Assembly (NCBI RefSeq): GCF_014855495.1
Contig: NZ_JACYFJ010000002.1
Coordinates: forward strand, 620,001-684,000
Source of the DNA: Euzebyella saccharophila
GTDB lineage: Bacteria; Bacteroidota; Bacteroidia; Flavobacteriales; Flavobacteriaceae
Length of the DNA: 64,000 nt
Direction of reading: 5' to 3'
This document shows positions 36,708 through 44,857 of the stretch, piece by piece. The first letter of the stretch is position 1, and the number at the start of each line of letters is the position of its first letter. The notes beneath the pieces are model-generated. The model saw only the letters and a program-made list of their open reading frames with translations. It was not told the DNA's origin and ran no database searches. A program made the position numbers and the translations under genes.

Positions 36708-39224
36708 ATGAAAACAATAATTGTTGTCGGTAACGGCATGGTAGGCTATAAGTTTTGTGAGAAATTCGTGGCCCATGAAAAAAGTGAAAACTTCAAGCTT
36801 GTTGTTTTTGGCGAAGAACCAAGACCAGCTTATGACCGCGTACATTTAAGTGAATATTTTGAGAGCCAAGACGCCAAAGCGCTTGAAATGGCCCCGAAAG
36901 AATGGTACTTAGAAAATCAAATAGAATTGGTGACTTCTGAACGCGTACTCGATATCAATCGCGATTCAAAAACCATTTCTACATCAAAAGACCGCATCTT
37001 CAGTTATGACTACTTGGTTCTTGCTACGGGTTCATCCCCTTTCGTACCTCCAATAAAAGGAGTAGAAAAAAAGGGTGTTTTTGTCTATAGAACCATAGAA
37101 GATTTAGAAGGGATGTTGGCGTATGCCGCAGACCTTAAGAAAACAAAACCCAATGCAAAGGCTGCTGTTTTGGGCGGTGGCCTGCTCGGACTCGAAGCCG
37201 GTAAGGCGGTGTTGGATATGGGCTTAGAACCCCATATCGTAGAGTTCGCCCCAAAACTAATGCCCAGGCAACTGGATTCTAGAAGTAGTAATGTGCTACA
37301 ATTAAAATTGGAGTCCATCGGGTTGAACATCCACTTAAGTAAGGCCACCAATCAAATTTTAGGAAATGGCTCGATCGAGGGTATGGAGTTTGGCGAAGAT
37401 GACCTGCTATATGTCGACATGCTCATCATATCTGCAGGTATTAGACCTAGAGACGAACTTGCGAAAACCTGCGGTTTAGAAGTCGGTGTGCGTGGCGGAA
37501 TCGTCGTTAACAATAAAATGCAAACCGCTGATGAACATATCTATGCCATTGGCGAGGTAGCATTATTGAATCAAATGATTTACGGACTGGTTGCCCCTGG
37601 TTATGACATGGCCGATGTGGCCGTCAAACAGATTTTAGGCGAAGCCGAATCCGATATGCCCACTGATATTGATATGTCTACCAAACTAAAGCTGATTGGC
37701 ATTGATGTGGCCAGTTTTGGAGAGCCCTTTATGCCTGCTTCCAAAGGCCATTCCATTATATATGAAGACAAAACCAAATTTCTTTACAAACGTATTAATG
37801 TTAGCCATGACCGTAAAAAGCTTTTAGGTGGTATTTTGGTGGGAGATGCTTCCGATTACAATATGCTTCACCAAGTATATATGAACGGAATGCCTATTCC
37901 CGAAGAACCCGCACAATTGATTTTACCGAGTTCTGATGGTGCCACTGCCTTTGGCAATGTCATGGATTTACCGGACGAAGCCCAAGTATGTTCCTGTGAA
38001 AGTGTCACCAAGGGACAAATTTGTGGGGTGATCGAAAACGGGGAAGCCAAAGATTTGGCCGATGTGGTCTCCTGTACCAAAGCAGGAACCGGTTGTGGGG
38101 GCTGTAAGCCCATGGTAAAAGATATTACCGAAGCTAGTTTGAAGTCGCTGGGTATAGAAGTAAAAGACTCCATCTGCGAGCACTTCGATTATAACCGACA
38201 AGATTTGTACAAAATCATTCAGGTAAAAGGCTATACTACTTTTAATGAAGTGCTCGACAACCACGGTAATGGTGGCCATGGTTGCGAATTGTGCAAACCT
38301 GTAGTGGCTTCCTTAATGGCAAGTATTCATGCGGATACGGCCAATAAGGAATATGCTATTCAAGATTCAAATGATCGGTTTTTGGCCAATATTCAGCGTA
38401 ATGGTACTTATTCAGTAGTGCCAAGGGTTCCTGGAGGAGAAATTACACCCGATAAATTGATTGCCCTGGGTGAAATCGCCAAAAAATATGACCTGTACAC
38501 GAAAATAACCGGTGGGGTACGTGTCGATTTGTTCGGAGCAACCTTAAAACAATTGCCTCTTATCTGGAAAGATCTGATAGCCCACGGTTTTGAAAGTGGC
38601 CATGCCTATGGTAAATCTTTACGTACGGTAAAAACCTGTGTAGGTTCCACTTGGTGCCGCTATGGTATGGACGAAAGCGTCAGCTTTGGGATTGAATTGG
38701 AAAACCGGTACAGAGGTATTCGAGCGCCACATAAAATAAAAGGCGGGGTTTCAGGCTGTATTCGAGAATGTGCAGAAGCCCGTGGTAAGGATTTCGGACT
38801 GATTGCCGTTGAGGGAGGATGGAACCTTTACGTAGGTGGTAACGGAGGGGCAAATCCCCGACATGCCGAACTCTTTGCGGAACAAATAGATAACGAAACC
38901 GTCATTAAATATTTAGACCGCTACTTGATGCTCTACATGCGTACGGCCAAGCCTTTACAACGTACAGCGGCCTGGCAAGAGCGATTGGAAGGGGGAATTG
39001 ACTATTTAAAGGAAGTTGTTATTGATGACAAATTAGGCATCGCCAAAGATTTGGAAGAAGAAATGCAGACTTTGGTCAACAAATTTGAATGTGAGTGGAC
39101 CCAAGCGGTCAACGACCCTGAAATGATGAAACGTTTTAACCACTTTGTGAACAGCAAAGAAGAAGATGACAACCTGGTTTTTGTTCCCATGAGAGAGCAG
39201 AAAATGCCAGAACCTTGGAAATAA
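36708..39224 (+). CDS. nirB: Nitrite reductase (NAD(P)H), large subunit
   Basis: An 838-residue sirohaem enzyme reducing nitrite to ammonium in the cytoplasm. Order: FAD/NAD(P) oxidoreductase module (1 to about 400; 'IIVVGNGMVGYKFCEKF', 'AAVLGGGLLGLEAGKAV'), two BFD-type [2Fe-2S] segments ('VCSCESVTKGQICG', 'GTGCGGCKPMV', then 'GGHGCELCKPVVAS'), the ferredoxin-like half-domain, and the Fe4S4-sirohaem site with C-x5-C and C-x3-C ('TCVGSTWCRYG', 'GCIRECAEARGKD'). All cluster ligands are kept and the length is normal. Followed by nirD. Its promoter has a perfect TACGTA-N4-TACGTA site. Confidence 0.97.
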   Translation: MKTIIVVGNGMVGYKFCEKFVAHEKSENFKLVVFGEEPRPAYDRVHLSEYFESQDAKALEMAPKEWYLENQIELVTSERVLDINRDSKTISTSKDRIFSYDYLVLATGSSPFVPPIKGVEKKGVFVYRTIEDLEGMLAYAADLKKTKPNAKAAVLGGGLLGLEAGKAVLDMGLEPHIVEFAPKLMPRQLDSRSSNVLQLKLESIGLNIHLSKATNQILGNGSIEGMEFGEDDLLYVDMLIISAGIRPRDELAKTCGLEVGVRGGIVVNNKMQTADEHIYAIGEVALLNQMIYGLVAPGYDMADVAVKQILGEAESDMPTDIDMSTKLKLIGIDVASFGEPFMPASKGHSIIYEDKTKFLYKRINVSHDRKKLLGGILVGDASDYNMLHQVYMNGMPIPEEPAQLILPSSDGATAFGNVMDLPDEAQVCSCESVTKGQICGVIENGEAKDLADVVSCTKAGTGCGGCKPMVKDITEASLKSLGIEVKDSICEHFDYNRQDLYKIIQVKGYTTFNEVLDNHGNGGHGCELCKPVVASLMASIHADTANKEYAIQDSNDRFLANIQRNGTYSVVPRVPGGEITPDKLIALGEIAKKYDLYTKITGGVRVDLFGATLKQLPLIWKDLIAHGFESGHAYGKSLRTVKTCVGSTWCRYGMDESVSFGIELENRYRGIRAPHKIKGGVSGCIRECAEARGKDFGLIAVEGGWNLYVGGNGGANPRHAELFAEQIDNETVIKYLDRYLMLYMRTAKPLQRTAAWQERLEGGIDYLKEVVIDDKLGIAKDLEEEMQTLVNKFECEWTQAVNDPEMMKRFNHFVNSKEEDDNLVFVPMREQKMPEPWK

Positions 39225-39235
39225 TCAATGCAAAA

Positions 39236-39622
39236 ATGCTAGAGATGATTGCAACAACCAAAAAATACGAAACTGTAAAAACAGAAGAAGTGACCGTATG
39301 GTTCAAAGCGGCCTCGGTGAACGATTTCCCGAAAGATGGAGGTGCCTGTGTCAAATATAAAGACCTGCAAATAGCCGTTTTCAACTTTACACGTTTGAAT
39401 AAGTGGTACGCCACCCAAAACCTATCCCCAGAAAAACAAGAAATGGTGCTAAGCAGAGGAATGATCGGTGACCATAAAGGTATACCGATGGTAGCCTGCC
39501 CCTTGCACAAACGTATTTTTTCGCTAGAGGACGGCAGTAACCTCAACGGGGATTTAGAACCGATGGCCACCTACCCTGTAAAGATAATTGATGGGTTTGT
39601 TCACATTGGTTTTGCCCATTAA
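39236..39622 (+). CDS. nirD: Nitrite reductase (NAD(P)H), small subunit
   Basis: A Rieske-fold small subunit of about 128 residues, 11 nt behind nirB. I place the start at the ATG at 39236 or 39245; the longer frame begins at a TTG inside nirB. The fold is visible ('VTVWFKAASVNDFPKDGGAC', 'KDLQIAVFNF', 'MVACPLHKRIFSLEDG'). Only the second half of a Rieske ligand set, C-P-L-H, remains; the first C-x-H is replaced ('YATQN'), so it should not bind a [2Fe-2S] cluster. That is common for NirD and fits a structural role. Confidence 0.92.
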   Translation: MLEMIATTKKYETVKTEEVTVWFKAASVNDFPKDGGACVKYKDLQIAVFNFTRLNKWYATQNLSPEKQEMVLSRGMIGDHKGIPMVACPLHKRIFSLEDGSNLNGDLEPMATYPVKIIDGFVHIGFAH

Positions 39623-39706
39623 TTTAAAGGAAACAGCAACGAATTGGAGTTGACATCTTAATAAAAAGGAAACGGAAATTACTATCTTTCCTAAAAATTA
39701 CATTGT

Positions 39707-40297
39707 ATGCCTACCTCCGAGAAATTAGCGGAAGCCTTTAAAAGGTTTGACGAAGCCAATAGCAAAGACCCAAATACCGAAGAATATAAGGGAAAAACAT
39801 ATCCTAAGGAAGTATTGTACGCCCAGAGGATGACGCAAAAACTGGACGATTTTGAACCCAATGCCTCCGATGCCCTTAGATTAACGGCCCGTTGCCAGCA
39901 TATTCGTCGGTGGGAAATACCGCGAGATAGCTATGAAATGAACCGTGTAGGGTATTTGAAATGGCGACAAGATTTAAAGAAATTCCATGCCAAGGCGGCT
40001 GCTGAAATTTTGGAACAAGTAGGGTACGACCAAGCGACCATTGATAAAGTAGCATTTCTTTTAGAAAAGAAACAACTCAAAAAAAATGAAGACACCCAAA
40101 CGTTGGAAGATGTTATTTGCCTCGTTTTTTTGGAATATTATTTTGAATACTTCAGTGAGGAGCATCCGGAAGAAAAAATAATAGATATTCTTCAGAAAAC
40201 ATGGAGAAAAATGTCTCCTAAGGGGCATGAAGCTGCTTTAAAATTGCCTTTGTCCCCTACTTCCCTTCAGCTCATAACAAAAGCGCTGGAGGAATAA
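39707..40297 (+). CDS. DUF4202 domain-containing protein
   Basis: A 196-residue cytoplasmic protein of the DUF4202 family, which is often found beside nitrite and sulfite assimilation genes. The N-terminal half ('ALRLTARCQHIRRWEIPRDS') and central 'KFHAKAAAEILEQVGY', followed by 'LEDVICLVFLEYYFEYF', have the spacing of His/Asp residues seen in HD-type metal-dependent folds, but no such activity is shown. It follows nirD by 84 nt on the same strand and precedes the sensor kinase, so it belongs to the nitrogen cluster. Function unknown. Confidence 0.85.
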   Translation: MPTSEKLAEAFKRFDEANSKDPNTEEYKGKTYPKEVLYAQRMTQKLDDFEPNASDALRLTARCQHIRRWEIPRDSYEMNRVGYLKWRQDLKKFHAKAAAEILEQVGYDQATIDKVAFLLEKKQLKKNEDTQTLEDVICLVFLEYYFEYFSEEHPEEKIIDILQKTWRKMSPKGHEAALKLPLSPTSLQLITKALEE

Positions 40298-40392
40298 GTA
40301 CGGTCTAAAATAGTTGGTTTATAAAAAAGAGTCCAAAATATAGGCAGTCTTTAGATAATGCAACCTTTTTACGCATTCGCAAATGGTATTTA

Positions 40393-42168
40393 TTGGCATT
40401 TGCAGGCATTGCTTTGACCATCATCATTGCCCAAATCTTAATACAATCTCATCTTAATTCCCAATTAAGTGACTCAAGAATTATAAATGTTGCCGGTTTT
40501 CAGAGGGCCTACAGTCAGAAATTGACCAAGGAAGTATTACTTATCAAAGATTTGTTCCCAGAAAAGAATATTGACCACGTAGTTCAGAAGATGAAAGAGA
40601 CACTGGACTCTTGGAAAAGTAGACATGTTGGACTTCAAATGGGCAGTGAGGAATTAACACTACCAAAGGAGACCAATGAAGGGGTGTTACAATTATTCAA
40701 TCAAGTAGAGCCCTACCATACTGCAATGGTAACCGCAGCAGAAAAAATAGTTGAACTGCACCAACAAAAAAAACTATTAACCGATCAGTTGGCGGAGCTA
40801 ACTACTACCATTCTCAAAAATGAGGACGGGTTTCTGCAAATAATGGACCACATTGTAAACGAGTATGACTCTAGAAGTAAAGAAAAACTTGAAAGCTTAA
40901 AACGAAAGGAGTACCTGCTTTTAATAATATCAATTCTCATTTTATTATTAGAAATTATTTTGATTTTTAGACCGCTATCCCTACAAATCAGAAAGACCAT
41001 TTTTAACTTGATGGAAAGTAGGCTACAGTCAGAAAATCAGGCCAAGGAAACAGAACGGCTATTTTTGGAAAAGGAAAAATCGCTAAAAGACCTTCAAGAG
41101 CTCAACTTTGTAATTGACAATGCCTCACTTTTTGCGAGTGCCCGCCAGGATGGAAGTATTGTATTTATGAGCAAAAAATTTCTTCAGCTATTGGGCTTGG
41201 AAGCATCGGATTTAAAGAGGCCTTTGTCTGAGGTGCTAACAACAGAGGAGGGACAGCAGCAATATTTGAAGGAAATTTTAAAAAACAACAGAAAAAACTT
41301 CATTAGAACAGAGGAAATCAAAATTACTACGGAAAAAGGGAATGAATATTGGCTGGATGTTTCCATTGTTCCCATGCATCAATCCAGCCAACAGCAGAGC
41401 GTACTAATATTATGTTCAGATATTACAGAACGTAAAGAAAATGCATTGAAGGTAGAGCAGCTTACCCAGCAGAATTTTGAAGAAAGAATGCAACAAAAAA
41501 AGCTCCAGGCAAGTCAAATAGTTGAAGGCCAGGAAGAAGAACGCAAGCGCATTGCAAAAGATATTCATGATGGCATAGGCCAAATGCTTACGGCTTTAAG
41601 GTTCAATATAGAATCCATTGATGTAGGCAATCAAACAAAAACAGCGGAAAAAATTGAATACCTCAAAGCTCTTACTGCCGATCTTATTAAAGGGGTGCGT
41701 ACCGCTACATTTAATTTAACACCTCCAGAACTTAGTGACCATGGTATTTTTCCGGCTTTGCATAAAATGACCAATGAGCTTTCCAAGCTAACGGGTAAAA
41801 ATATCCTTTTCGAAAACAAAACAGAAGATTACATCCGTTTTGATTCCCTGGCCGAAACCAATATATATAGGGTAACCCAAGAAGCGGTAAACAATGCCAT
41901 AAAGTATGCCGAGGCCAACTATATTTTGGTAACTATTGATTATAAAAATCAAATTTTAAGCGTGGTCATAGATGATGATGGTAAGGGTTTTAATACTGAT
42001 ATCATGAAGAGCTTACCCACCAATCAAAGCGAAGGTGGAATGGGTCTCTTTTTTATGAAAGAACGAATTAGCTATATTAACGGCAGGTTATTTATCCATT
42101 CAGAACCAGGAAAAGGAACACGTGTAACCATAAATTACAAAACAGAACAGAAAGAATTAGTGGTATGA
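40393..42168 (+). CDS. NarX-like sensor histidine kinase with PAS domain
   Basis: Membrane kinase. Residue numbers are from the TTG at 40393. TM1 is at 1-17; the periplasmic four-helix domain starts with a P-box-like segment ('INVAGFQRAYSQKLTKE', Arg38), the nitrate/nitrite-binding element of NarX/PilJ-type sensors. TM2 is at 174-193, a PAS domain at about 232-347, a HisKA_3 domain with H392 ('KDIHDGIGQMLTAL'), and a C-terminal HATPase. No ATG precedes TM1: the frame is open back to 40309 and encodes a plausible basic stretch ('DNATFLRIRKWYLLAFAG'), so the true start may be a non-ATG codon further upstream. The likely partner is the NarL-like regulator. The stop overlaps the next ATG. Confidence 0.88.
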   Translation: MAFAGIALTIIIAQILIQSHLNSQLSDSRIINVAGFQRAYSQKLTKEVLLIKDLFPEKNIDHVVQKMKETLDSWKSRHVGLQMGSEELTLPKETNEGVLQLFNQVEPYHTAMVTAAEKIVELHQQKKLLTDQLAELTTTILKNEDGFLQIMDHIVNEYDSRSKEKLESLKRKEYLLLIISILILLLEIILIFRPLSLQIRKTIFNLMESRLQSENQAKETERLFLEKEKSLKDLQELNFVIDNASLFASARQDGSIVFMSKKFLQLLGLEASDLKRPLSEVLTTEEGQQQYLKEILKNNRKNFIRTEEIKITTEKGNEYWLDVSIVPMHQSSQQQSVLILCSDITERKENALKVEQLTQQNFEERMQQKKLQASQIVEGQEEERKRIAKDIHDGIGQMLTALRFNIESIDVGNQTKTAEKIEYLKALTADLIKGVRTATFNLTPPELSDHGIFPALHKMTNELSKLTGKNILFENKTEDYIRFDSLAETNIYRVTQEAVNNAIKYAEANYILVTIDYKNQILSVVIDDDGKGFNTDIMKSLPTNQSEGGMGLFFMKERISYINGRLFIHSEPGKGTRVTINYKTEQKELVV

Positions 42169-42536
42169 AAATACGAATTAGGGGTAATTCCGTAAGGTTG
42201 AGGCTGACCAAAACGGAAGTGGAGAATTTTTGTGAAACGGGAGAATTTTCAGAGACTACACGTTTTAACACCCAAATATTTACCTATAAAATAGTTTCTA
42301 GGGAAGATATTAATTGTCTTAAGGCCGATTTTGTGGATAACACCATCATTATTTTCATTCCTAAAGAGCAAATTTTGAATTGGGACCAAGATGAACGGGT
42401 TGGTTTTAAGAATGAGTTTACGTTGAACGACGGTACCCTATTAAACCTTTTGGTTGAAAAAGATTTTGTTTGTTTGGATGAGAGGGATGAAGATGAGAGT
42501 GATAACTACCCCAATCCCCTATTGGCAAAAAAGTAA
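42165..42536 (+). CDS. Conserved hypothetical protein (DUF7009-like)
   Basis: A 123-residue soluble protein starting within the kinase stop codon (ATGA overlap), so it is translationally coupled to the sensor kinase. The N-terminus 'MKIRIRGNSVRLRLTKTEVE' matches a small family of uncharacterised bacterial proteins that I recall as DUF7009. It has no cysteine cluster, helix-turn-helix or membrane segment; the C-terminus is acidic. A role in the nitrate circuit is inferred only from coupling. Confidence 0.75.
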   Translation: MKIRIRGNSVRLRLTKTEVENFCETGEFSETTRFNTQIFTYKIVSREDINCLKADFVDNTIIIFIPKEQILNWDQDERVGFKNEFTLNDGTLLNLLVEKDFVCLDERDEDESDNYPNPLLAKK

Positions 42537-42618
42537 AGACATTCGAGAACATACATTTTGTAAGAAATCCCTTTAATATCAGCACTTACGGCATTTTTCT
42601 TTGACCGTTTCAATACTA

Positions 42619-42688
42619 CCATTCGTCTACACTTAATTCCCATTCGTCTACAGTTGAACTTTTTTACGATCAAAATGTAGGTACTTTG
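42619..42688 (+). promoter_or_regulatory. LytTR-type tandem operator and promoter, copy A (upstream of CheY-like gene)
   Basis: Two identical half-sites CCATTCGTCTACA begin at 42619 and 42640, a 21-bp period (two helical turns on one face). A -7 box GTACTTTG begins at 42681, 41 bp after the second half-site, with no clear -33 TTTG. The layout is repeated exactly at 44160 and 44732. The half-site resembles the AlgR/LytTR recognition core (CCGTTCGTC in AlgR). Confidence 0.72.
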
Positions 42689-42711
42689 GGGTTCACTTAA
42701 TTATTAGCGCC

Positions 42712-43113
42712 ATGAAAATACTTTTTATAGAAGATGATCAGGTAGAGACCATGAAAATGACAAGAACCCTTTCTAAGCTGCATTTAAACCATGAGCTTAT
42801 AATGGCCGAGAATGGAGAAGATGCGTTAGATATTTTAAAAAATACATTAAGGCTTCCAGATTTAATCCTGCTGGATTTGAATATGCCACGGATGAACGGA
42901 AATGAATTCTTGGTTGCCATTAAGAAAGTACAGCATTTAAAAAATATACCCGTGGTAGTACTTACTACGTCTCAAAATAGAGATGACCTTTTGGAATGCT
43001 ACAGTTCTGGAATTGCAGGGTACGTGACCAAGCCTCTTAAATATGAGGATTATGTTGAGAAAATGAGAAAAGTGTTTGCTTATTGGGAAGTAAACGATTT
43101 GATCAACGCATAA
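42712..43113 (+). CDS. Single-domain CheY-like response regulator
   Basis: A 133-residue receiver without an output domain. Acidic pair E7/D8/D9 ('FIEDDQVETM'), phosphoacceptor D55 ('LILLDLNMPRMNG'), Thr/Ser switch in 'VVLTTSQ' and Lys in 'VTKPLKYEDY' are all present. The sequence type ('ILFIEDDQVETMKMTRTL') is common in Bacteroidota, often with phytochrome- or hybrid-kinase systems, but no kinase is next to it. It has its own LytTR-type promoter and a strong terminator, so it is monocistronic and may relay signals to the polysaccharide locus that follows. Confidence 0.9.
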   Translation: MKILFIEDDQVETMKMTRTLSKLHLNHELIMAENGEDALDILKNTLRLPDLILLDLNMPRMNGNEFLVAIKKVQHLKNIPVVVLTTSQNRDDLLECYSSGIAGYVTKPLKYEDYVEKMRKVFAYWEVNDLINA

Positions 43114-43184
43114 ACGATAAAAATAGGTGGTTGCATCCGCTTGGGTGCAGTAGTTCATATTTTTGATTAATAGTTAGGTGAAAG

Positions 43185-43211
43185 AAGCCCCGCTGTATTG
43201 CGGGGCTTTTT
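43185..43211 (+). terminator. Rho-independent terminator after the CheY-like gene
   Basis: Perfect 9-bp stem (AAGCCCCGC / GCGGGGCTT), 6-nt loop, followed by T-rich sequence. Confidence 0.88.
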
Positions 43212-43394
43212 AATGTTATGGTCTTGACAAAAATTAAAAAGATTGCCATGATTTAATAAGACTTTATTTACAAAAAACACAATTACTATAGGATTGTTTT
43301 CGTTACCTTAATAAGCTGAAAGACGAAAAAATGATGTATAAATCAGATTTTCTAAGTATTTTCATATTAAATTTTAAGCGGTAATATTCTGAAA

Positions 43395-44111
43395 ATGAAC
43401 TGTATAATAATCGATGACGAAGCCACAGCTAGAGCTATTGTTGCTCAGTTGTGTGCCAATTTTTCAGATTTAAATGTAGTAGAACAGTTTGAAAGCGCGG
43501 TTGAGGCCATAAAGTTTTTGAACCAACAACAAGTGGATGTCATTTTTCTGGATATTCATATGCCCGGGTTCACTGGTGTAGATTTTGTACAGACCTTAAA
43601 AAATCCACCGCATATTGTACTAACTACCTCCGATACAGAATTTGCAATTGAAGCATATGAATATGAAGCTATTGTAGATTATATTGTAAAACCAATAACA
43701 CCGGAGCGCTTTGAAAAGTCCATTCAAAAATTAAAAAAAGTTGCTTCTCAGCCAGTGGCCAAAACTCCTGTTCCCAAATCAGAAAGTAATAATTCTTCCA
43801 CCACAGATCTTTACATTAACATAGATAGAAGGCTAATCAAATTAAAATTCAATGAAATCCTGGTTGTAGAAGCAAAAGGGGACTATATTGAAATACGGTT
43901 GGAAAAGGATACCTATCGTGTACATACCACCTTGAAAAAAATAAAGGAAAAACTTCCTGATAGTAGCTTCCTGCAAATTCACCGTTCATATATAATCAAC
44001 TTTAACAAAATTATAGACATTGAAGACAATAGTGTATTAATCGGAAAGAATGTTGTGCCCATTAGCCGATCCAATCGCCCGGAATTAATGCGCCGTCTTA
44101 ATTTGGTTTAG
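43395..44111 (+). CDS. LytTR-family response regulator (probable regulator of the CCATYC promoters)
   Basis: A 238-residue regulator: receiver with D7/D8/E9 ('IIIDDEATARAI'), phosphoacceptor D53 ('VIFLDIHMPGFTG') and Lys in 'YIVKPITPE'; a Ser/Pro-rich linker (about 118-138); and a LytTR DNA-binding domain ('EILVVEAKGDYIEIRL', 'FLQIHRSYIINFNKII', 'VVPISRSNRPELMRRL'). It lies between copy A and copies B and C of a tandem operator with LytTR geometry, which makes it the best candidate to bind them. Its own upstream region lacks that motif. No LytS-like kinase is adjacent. Confidence 0.9.
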   Translation: MNCIIIDDEATARAIVAQLCANFSDLNVVEQFESAVEAIKFLNQQQVDVIFLDIHMPGFTGVDFVQTLKNPPHIVLTTSDTEFAIEAYEYEAIVDYIVKPITPERFEKSIQKLKKVASQPVAKTPVPKSESNNSSTTDLYINIDRRLIKLKFNEILVVEAKGDYIEIRLEKDTYRVHTTLKKIKEKLPDSSFLQIHRSYIINFNKIIDIEDNSVLIGKNVVPISRSNRPELMRRLNLV

Positions 44112-44159
44112 TATACACTATTTTACTTTACTTACTTTAACTGCGTCGCCACGTAATTG

Positions 44160-44229
44160 CCATCTACCTACGGTAAACTACCATCCACCGCTTTTCAAGC
44201 ATTTTTCTTCAGTATGAATTAGATATTTG
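44160..44229 (+). promoter_or_regulatory. LytTR-type tandem operator and promoter, copy B (upstream of decayed DUF4114 gene)
   Basis: Half-sites CCATCTACCTAC (44160) and CCATCCACCGCT (44181) are 21 bp apart; the -7 box GATATTTG begins at 44222, exactly 41 bp after the second half-site. It drives a gene that is now broken. Confidence 0.68.
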
Positions 44230-44250
44230 TAGCTCCTAATCTTATTAGCT

Positions 44251-44592
44251 ATGAATAAACTCTTACCGCTTTGCTTCCTTTCTTATGGAATCCAACTTTC
44301 AATTGCTCAAGAGTACCGATTTTTAGGTTCTTATACCCAAGGTGGTACCCCAGAATATTTTGATAAAAAAGATATGGTTTCCCCCGAATCCTTGAACATG
44401 ATTGACGATGTGCTCCCTAAGAGGTATCGGGTACCTCAGTTAAGCCCACAATAGAATTTCCCAGGCTACGAAAATATGGTTATCATAGACGAGAACGCAA
44501 ATGTTTGGGTAACATTCGTAGCCGAGGATGTGGGTAAAACCAATCGAAAAATCATACCACAGGTTCAGTACCGGACAAAAAAACATAGGTAG
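44251..44592 (+). pseudogene. Remnant of a secreted DUF4114-type protein gene
   Basis: The first 67 codons give a signal peptide ('LLPLCFLSYGIQLSIAQ') and 'YRFLGSYTQGGTPEYFDKKD', 'MIDDVLPKRYRVPQLSP', then a TAG at 44452-44454. The same frame continues after the stop with 'FPGYENMVIIDENANVWVTF' and 'VAEDVG' before a second stop at 44590-44592. In intact flavobacterial DUF4114 proteins these pieces sit in this order ahead of a DUF4114 domain, so this is the 5' end of a degraded, much longer gene. From 44593 to 44731 no further coding sequence is recognisable. Its promoter is still intact. Confidence 0.6.
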
Positions 44593-44731
44593 ATTTCCTT
44601 CTTTATTTTGGGTTGAAGGAAATGAGAAGTCGAAAGGGCAATTGAGAGCTGGCGCACTCGGTTGTCCTTTTCCTATTAATAACTAGTTATAAGCACCCAA
44701 ACCAACAAAATTCTTTACAGCCATTTTTTAG

Positions 44732-44801
44732 CCATTCGTCTACAGAAAATCGCCATCCAACTATTCTGCTCAATTGATTTTCATTTTACAGGGGATATTT
44801 G
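44732..44801 (+). promoter_or_regulatory. LytTR-type tandem operator and promoter, copy C (upstream of flippase)
   Basis: Half-sites CCATTCGTCTACAG (44732, identical to copy A) and CCATCCAACTAT (44753) are 21 bp apart; the -7 box GATATTTG begins at 44794, again 41 bp after the second half-site and identical to copy B. The leader contains a 15-codon frame (44809-44856) that stops 1 nt before the flippase ATG; it could couple translation but may be chance. Confidence 0.72.
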
Positions 44802-44857
44802 TTTCACGATGACCACAAATCATCCCATTAAAAGATTACCCGAGAACAAGAACTGAT

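Noticed and set aside
40358-40420. ATG at 40358 as start of the sensor kinase
   Set aside because: It is in a different frame and reaches a stop after 19 codons.
44593-44731. Further coding remnants of the DUF4114 gene
   Set aside because: No frame in this stretch shows recognisable similarity to the family; I see only non-coding sequence before the copy C promoter.
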